A stretch of DNA of 16,612 bases. Origin: an uncultured Bacillaceae bacterium. GTDB lineage: Bacteria > Bacillota > Bacilli > Bacillales > Amphibacillaceae. Positions 13,127 to 16,612 of the stretch are shown piece by piece. The stretch lies in assembly GCA_937925695.1 (NCBI GenBank), contig CALAMD010000014.1, positions 1 to 16,612 of the forward strand. The letters run 5' to 3'. The stretch's first letter is position 1; every line of letters begins with the position of its first letter. The notes under the pieces were generated by a model, which saw only the letters and a list, made by a program, of their open reading frames with translations, was not told the DNA's origin and made no database searches. Both the position numbers and the translations under genes were made by a program.

Positions 13127-14935
13127 TTGGGAAAAACAACGAAAGAACTAAAATCTAGAAGTGAAGTACCTAAGGAATTAACATGGGACTTAGAAGCAAT
13201 TTTTGAAACAGATGAGTTATGGGAAGAAGAATACGAACAATTACAAAAAGATATTCCGACAATTACTGAGTTTAAAGGAAAATTATCCGAGTCAGCCCAA
13301 ACACTATACGAGTTGTTCCAATTACAAGATGATCTTTCACTACGGCTAGGGAAGTTATATACATATGCAAGAATGCGTTATGATGAAGATACGACGAATT
13401 CATTTTATCAAGCGCTCCATGCAAAAGCAGAAAATATTTATACACTTGCTGCCAGCGTCATGAGCTTTATTACGCCAGAGATACTTGCCATTGAAGAAGA
13501 AAAGATCGCTGGATTTTTAAATGAACATGAAGGATTGCGTATGTATGAAAAAACGTTAGACGAAATTAATCGTCAACGCCCCCATGTGCTGAGCCAGCGA
13601 GAAGAAGAGTTATTGGCGGAAGCAGCTGATCCGATGCAAAGTGCATCACAAACCTTTAGCATGCTTAATAACGCTGATTTAACATTCCCAACGATTAAAA
13701 ACGAAGATGGGGAAGAGGTAGCGTTAACCCACGGTCGCTATATTAGCTTCATGGAATCCCAAGATCGCCGTGTCCGTCAAGATGCATTTAAAGCGATGTA
13801 TGATACGTATGGAAAATACATCAATACATTCGCTTCCACGCTAACTGGGAATCTAAAAAAGGATAACTTCTATGCAAAAGTTAGAAATTATGACTCAGCT
13901 CGTCAAGCAGCATTACATCGAAACAACATTCCTGAAGAAGTATATGATAATTTAGTTGAAACGATAAATGATCGTATCTCACTGTTGCATCGATACGTAG
14001 AACTACGGAAAAAGGTCTTGCAAGTTGATGAGTTGCACATGTATGACTTGTATACGACATTAGTTCCTGATGTTGACTTTGAGATCACTTATAAAAAAGC
14101 CCAAGAATATGTGCTTGAAAGTTTAGCCCCACTTGGCGAAGAGTATGTAAACATTGTCAAAGAAGGATATGAGAACCGCTGGATTGATGTGCCAGAAAAT
14201 AAAGGAAAACGAAGCGGTGCTTACTCATCAGGATCTTACGGTACCCATCCATATATTTTATTAAACTGGCAAGATAATATAAACGACATGTTTACGTTAA
14301 CACATGAGTTAGGTCATTCAGTACATAGTTACTATACTAGAAAGACCCAGCCATTTCGCTATGGTAATTACTCAATTTTTGTTGCCGAGGTAGCTTCAAC
14401 CTTAAACGAAGCGTTATTGAACGATTATTTATTAAATCACCTGACAGATGAAAAAGAAAAGCTTTATGTGTTAAATCACTTCTTAGAAGGATTTAGGGGA
14501 ACGGTATTTCGTCAAACAATGTTTGCTGAATTTGAACATGATATTCATTTACGCTTACAAAATGGCGAAGCTTTAACTGCTGATAAGTACACTGAAATAT
14601 ACTACGACTTAAATAAGAAATATTTCGGTGATCAAATCGTTGTGGATGAAGAAATTGGTTTAGAATGGGCTAGAATCCCGCATTTCTATTACAATTATTA
14701 TGTATATCAGTATGCAACAGGATATGCAGCAGCAACCTCGTTAGCTGATCAAATCTTAAGTGGAAAAGAAGGCGCCGTTGATCGCTATATTAGTTTCTTA
14801 AAAGCTGGTAGTAGCGATTATCCGATTGAGGTATTGAAAAAAGCAGGTGTCGATATGACCAAGAAAGATCCAATTGAAATAGCCTTAGATGTATTTGAAG
14901 AGAAATTAACTGAAATTGAGAAAATGCTTGTATAA
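13127..14935 (+). CDS. pepF: Oligoendopeptidase F (M3 metallopeptidase)
   Basis: 602 residues from a TTG at 13127, chosen because AAGGAGG (13112-13118) lies 8 bases before it; the upstream start at 13073 would add 18 residues across the site. It is a cytoplasmic zinc peptidase of family M3B cutting short peptides. The zinc motif HELGH is at residues 393-397 within TLTHELGHSVHSYY, and the third ligand is probably Glu421 in FVAEVASTLNE. The N-terminal lobe starts SRSEVPKELTWDLEAIF, typical of PepF, and the C-terminal active-site wall includes IPHFYYNYYVYQYATGYAAA. Length matches the family. In B. subtilis, overexpressed yjbG/pepF affects sporulation initiation through peptide degradation. It stands alone behind coiA, with a 119-base gap and its own terminator. 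Confidence 0.96.
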   Translation: MGKTTKELKSRSEVPKELTWDLEAIFETDELWEEEYEQLQKDIPTITEFKGKLSESAQTLYELFQLQDDLSLRLGKLYTYARMRYDEDTTNSFYQALHAKAENIYTLAASVMSFITPEILAIEEEKIAGFLNEHEGLRMYEKTLDEINRQRPHVLSQREEELLAEAADPMQSASQTFSMLNNADLTFPTIKNEDGEEVALTHGRYISFMESQDRRVRQDAFKAMYDTYGKYINTFASTLTGNLKKDNFYAKVRNYDSARQAALHRNNIPEEVYDNLVETINDRISLLHRYVELRKKVLQVDELHMYDLYTTLVPDVDFEITYKKAQEYVLESLAPLGEEYVNIVKEGYENRWIDVPENKGKRSGAYSSGSYGTHPYILLNWQDNINDMFTLTHELGHSVHSYYTRKTQPFRYGNYSIFVAEVASTLNEALLNDYLLNHLTDEKEKLYVLNHFLEGFRGTVFRQTMFAEFEHDIHLRLQNGEALTADKYTEIYYDLNKKYFGDQIVVDEEIGLEWARIPHFYYNYYVYQYATGYAAATSLADQILSGKEGAVDRYISFLKAGSSDYPIEVLKKAGVDMTKKDPIEIALDVFEEKLTEIEKMLV

Positions 14936-14942
14936 TAGCAAG

Positions 14943-14980
14943 AATAAACGAAGTCCAGTGAATGGACTTCGTTTATTTTA
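14943..14980 (+). terminator. Strong terminator of pepF
   Basis: AATAAACGAAGTCCA (14943-14957) pairs perfectly with TGGACTTCGTTTATT (14963-14977) across a 5-base loop, followed by TTTATTGG. The A-rich left side could let it act weakly on the minus strand for the convergent gene. Confidence 0.9.
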
Positions 14981-15029
14981 TTGGCTATTAGATGAGTAGC
15001 AGACGGGAATATAGCGATGTTTAGAATTA

Positions 15030-15221
15030 TTATTCACGCTTTCTGAATGGTGTACCTCGATATACTTTTTTATAAGTAAAGGTGTAAATTGTTAAATATA
15101 AAAAAATGAATAGTAGGGGTAGCGTAATATATAGGGAAAACAACTGCATCAATGCAAGTATATTTAGGAAAAATAGGATAACGGTTAAAATAAGGAATAG
15201 AAAAGCTAGCATATCTTGCAT
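15030..15221 (-). CDS. Small two-helix membrane protein, function unknown
   Basis: 63 residues from the ATG at 15221, with GAGGTG 9 bases upstream; an in-frame GTG at 15233 overlaps that site. Two hydrophobic stretches cover most of the chain (residues about 4-25 and 30-50, rich in Leu, Ile and Phe), followed by a basic tail YKKVYRGTPFRKRE that should lie on the cytoplasmic side. No family is recognised. It lies between pepF and spxH, is convergent with pepF, and is separated from spxH by a strong terminator, so it needs its own promoter; none is obvious in the 100 bases upstream. It could be a genus-level gene. The reading frame and ribosome binding site are the only support. Confidence 0.55.
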   Translation of the reverse strand: MQDMLAFLFLILTVILFFLNILALMQLFSLYITLPLLFIFLYLTIYTFTYKKVYRGTPFRKRE

Positions 15222-15332
15222 ATATTTACTCACCTCGTCTTACCAATGTATGTTCGCTAACATTATATGTCGGTGAGCCAAAATTAGAAGTGATACGATC
15301 AAGAAGTTAGGTAGAAAGGGTGAATATCGAAC

Positions 15333-15373
15333 AAAAATAAGGAGTCCAGTATATAACTGAACTCCTTATTTTT
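15333..15373. terminator. Terminator of spxH, bidirectional form
   Basis: AAAAATAAGGAGT (15333-15345) pairs perfectly with ACTCCTTATTTTT (15361-15373); beyond one C-A mismatch, CAGT/ACTG extends the stem to a 5-base loop. Read on the minus strand it lies 12 bases after the spxH stop and ends in U5; a U-run exists on the plus strand too. Confidence 0.92.
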
Positions 15374-15385
15374 AATTATTTATGA

Positions 15386-16258
15386 TTAAACATTATATTT
15401 CCAAAATACTTCATCATGAATAATTTCTTTTTTCACTTTACGTTTGAGTTGTAATTTACCCAACTCTCGTTTCGCTTCTTCTATCGTTAGATCATAGACA
15501 ATAGCAATTTCTTTGTCGCTAACAACTTGATATTTCGCAACATAGTCCTCAAGATCTGGTTTTTTAGCAGGGATTGGTTTCATTTGCAACATGTCGGTCA
15601 AAATTAATACGTAAATATCGTAAGCATTAATGCCAGATATTTTTACACCATCTTCTTCAATTTGTTGATTAAAAAAGACTATGGTAGGTGCATGATGGAC
15701 CTTCATTTCTTTTGTTATTTTGAGATCACATTGGGAAGCTCTTTGGGCAGAAACTGAATTGAGATCATTAACAAATTCATCAATATCTAAGTTAGCTTCT
15801 AATGCACAATGAAGTAAGGTAGAAACATTTGATACATCACGTTTCTGAATAAAGAATTTTTCTTGTATTTTTCTAAAAAATACTCTCCCTGCATTTTTAC
15901 CTTGTAACTCTGCAGCTTTTATTGCCATTGATATAGAATGAATATATATATTAGCATACTTGTCTAATTTTTCGGTTACTGTTTCATTTTCATCATGATT
16001 GTTATTGGTAGTGAAAGGATCATCCGTATTTTTATGATTAACGATACTTAAATGATTACTGATGATCTGTCTCGTAGTAAAGAATCTCCCATATTCTAAT
16101 GAAAACTTCTTTAAATACGGATCAAGAGACCAGCAATCTGAGCAAAGGGGATCAAGGAAAATATACATTTCGATTGGTTTTTGCACAAAATCAAAAAAGC
16201 GGTATTTTTCCGATGTGTTTGTATCATTTGAACGCCCTCGCTCATGCAAATTCAACAT
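15386..16258 (-). CDS. spxH: SpxH (YjbH), ClpXP adaptor for Spx degradation
   Basis: 290 residues from the ATG at 16258; AAGGAG (16269-16274, reversed) is 10 bases away, and a GTG at 16261 with 7-base spacing is an equally possible start. This DsbA-like thioredoxin-fold protein has EMYIFLDPLCSDCWSLDPYLKKF, with the Cys39-x-x-Cys42 motif, then EYGRFFTTRQI, the helical KAAELQGKNAGRVFFRKIQE, and the late APTIVFFNQQ strand with its cis-proline-like Pro. It delivers Spx to ClpXP under non-stress conditions; stress-induced aggregation of the adaptor frees Spx. Residues about 70-95 are an Asn/Asp/Glu/Thr-rich insert (TTNNNHDENET) that looks disordered. Spx itself is encoded about 5 kb to the left on the opposite strand. 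Confidence 0.93.
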   Translation of the reverse strand: MLNLHERGRSNDTNTSEKYRFFDFVQKPIEMYIFLDPLCSDCWSLDPYLKKFSLEYGRFFTTRQIISNHLSIVNHKNTDDPFTTNNNHDENETVTEKLDKYANIYIHSISMAIKAAELQGKNAGRVFFRKIQEKFFIQKRDVSNVSTLLHCALEANLDIDEFVNDLNSVSAQRASQCDLKITKEMKVHHAPTIVFFNQQIEEDGVKISGINAYDIYVLILTDMLQMKPIPAKKPDLEDYVAKYQVVSDKEIAIVYDLTIEEAKRELGKLQLKRKVKKEIIHDEVFWKYNV

Positions 16259-16261
16259 CAC

Positions 16262-16612
16262 ATCGATTCTCCTTTCTTACTATCCGTTTGGCAGTCATCT
16301 TTTGTTAATTTGATTGACAGTAGAATCCCGTCTAATTGAATGATATTGGAAATAGGTTAGGCTAGCGCTTTTACTCTTTCCTAACTAAACCATTGTATGC
16401 GATGACTGATAAGGAGTGTTAAACATATTCATATGTTGTCTTTGCCTTGATTATACTAGGAAAACATTTCATAACCCTAGATATATTTCAAATAAGCATG
16501 ACGCTAGTAAGTGTGGTCACCATTTTTTTGATTGAAGTAAACGTTTTACATTTACTAATTGTATACTATTGTATCAACGTAACCTTATCTCGGCAAATGA
16601 TCTGACTGTTTC
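16262..16612. other. Gene-free right end upstream of spxH
   Basis: About 350 AT-rich bases. No open frame with a start and ribosome binding site is convincing. Visible items are an arm pair GTTAGG/CCTAAC around 16357-16383 with a long loop, and a LacI-type operator-like sequence GTAAACGTTTTAC at 16537-16549. The spxH promoter should lie near 16280-16340 on the minus strand but no pair of hexamers stands out. Confidence 0.5.

Noticed and set aside
1..16612. CRISPR array, insertion sequence, prophage, tRNA or rRNA
   Set aside because: No regularly spaced repeats with unique spacers (the 42-bp units have none), no transposase or integrase frame, and no tRNA-like or rRNA-like sequence was seen.

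Overview
The window reads as AT-rich chromosomal core sequence of a Gram-positive member of the Bacillaceae (Bacillus, Oceanobacillus or Virgibacillus-like). The evidence is strong AAGGAG-type ribosome binding sites, frequent TTG/GTG starts, a tryptophan T-box, a FapR-type operator, and gene content that follows the Bacillus subtilis yjzD-yjaU-med-fabH-fabF ... yjbA-trpS ... spx-mecA-coiA-pepF-spxH (yjbH) neighbourhood. The species cannot be named from sequence alone. I see no rRNA, tRNA, insertion sequence, prophage or CRISPR array.

Layout. 79-903 (-) encodes an undecaprenyl-diphosphatase (UppP). 997-1365 (+) encodes a small protein with an Sm-like N-terminus and a Gly-Tyr-Pro repeat tail. 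It converges on a DUF2929 (YjzD-like) membrane peptide gene at 1429-1611 (-). A YjaU-like gene and a Med-like lipoprotein gene (1723-3290) precede the fatty-acid initiation/elongation pair fabH-fabF (3392-5625), which has a sigma-A promoter overlapped by a FapR box and ends in a strong terminator. A small membrane protein (5882-6097) and a YjbA family protein (6171-6932) follow. They converge on trpS (6980-7960, -), whose leader at about 7997-8219 is a complete T-box with a UGG specifier.

Behind the trpS promoter lies a tandem array of six 42-bp units (8264-8515). Next come an exported DUF4015-type putative glycoside hydrolase (8754-9959), spx (10282-10677), mecA (10996-11655), coiA (11820-13007) and the oligopeptidase gene pepF (13127-14935). 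On the other strand are a small membrane protein (15030-15221) and spxH (15386-16258). The last 350 bases hold no gene I can support.

How the genes fit together. The right half groups stress and competence proteolysis: Spx is the redox/disulfide-stress regulator, SpxH delivers Spx to ClpXP, MecA is the ClpC adaptor that in B. subtilis targets ComK, and CoiA is a competence nuclease-like protein with a possible ComK box upstream. Med, on the left, is a ComK-promoting lipoprotein in B. subtilis, but its usual partner ComZ is absent here. The left half is envelope metabolism: UppP for lipid-carrier recycling and FabH/FabF for fatty-acid synthesis.

The genes are mostly ordinary core genes. The least explained sequences are the 42-bp repeat array abutting the trpS promoter, a perfect dyad over the spx promoter region, a near-perfect 21-bp palindrome upstream of mecA, and the Gly-Tyr-Pro protein. 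I found no convincing wholly new system.
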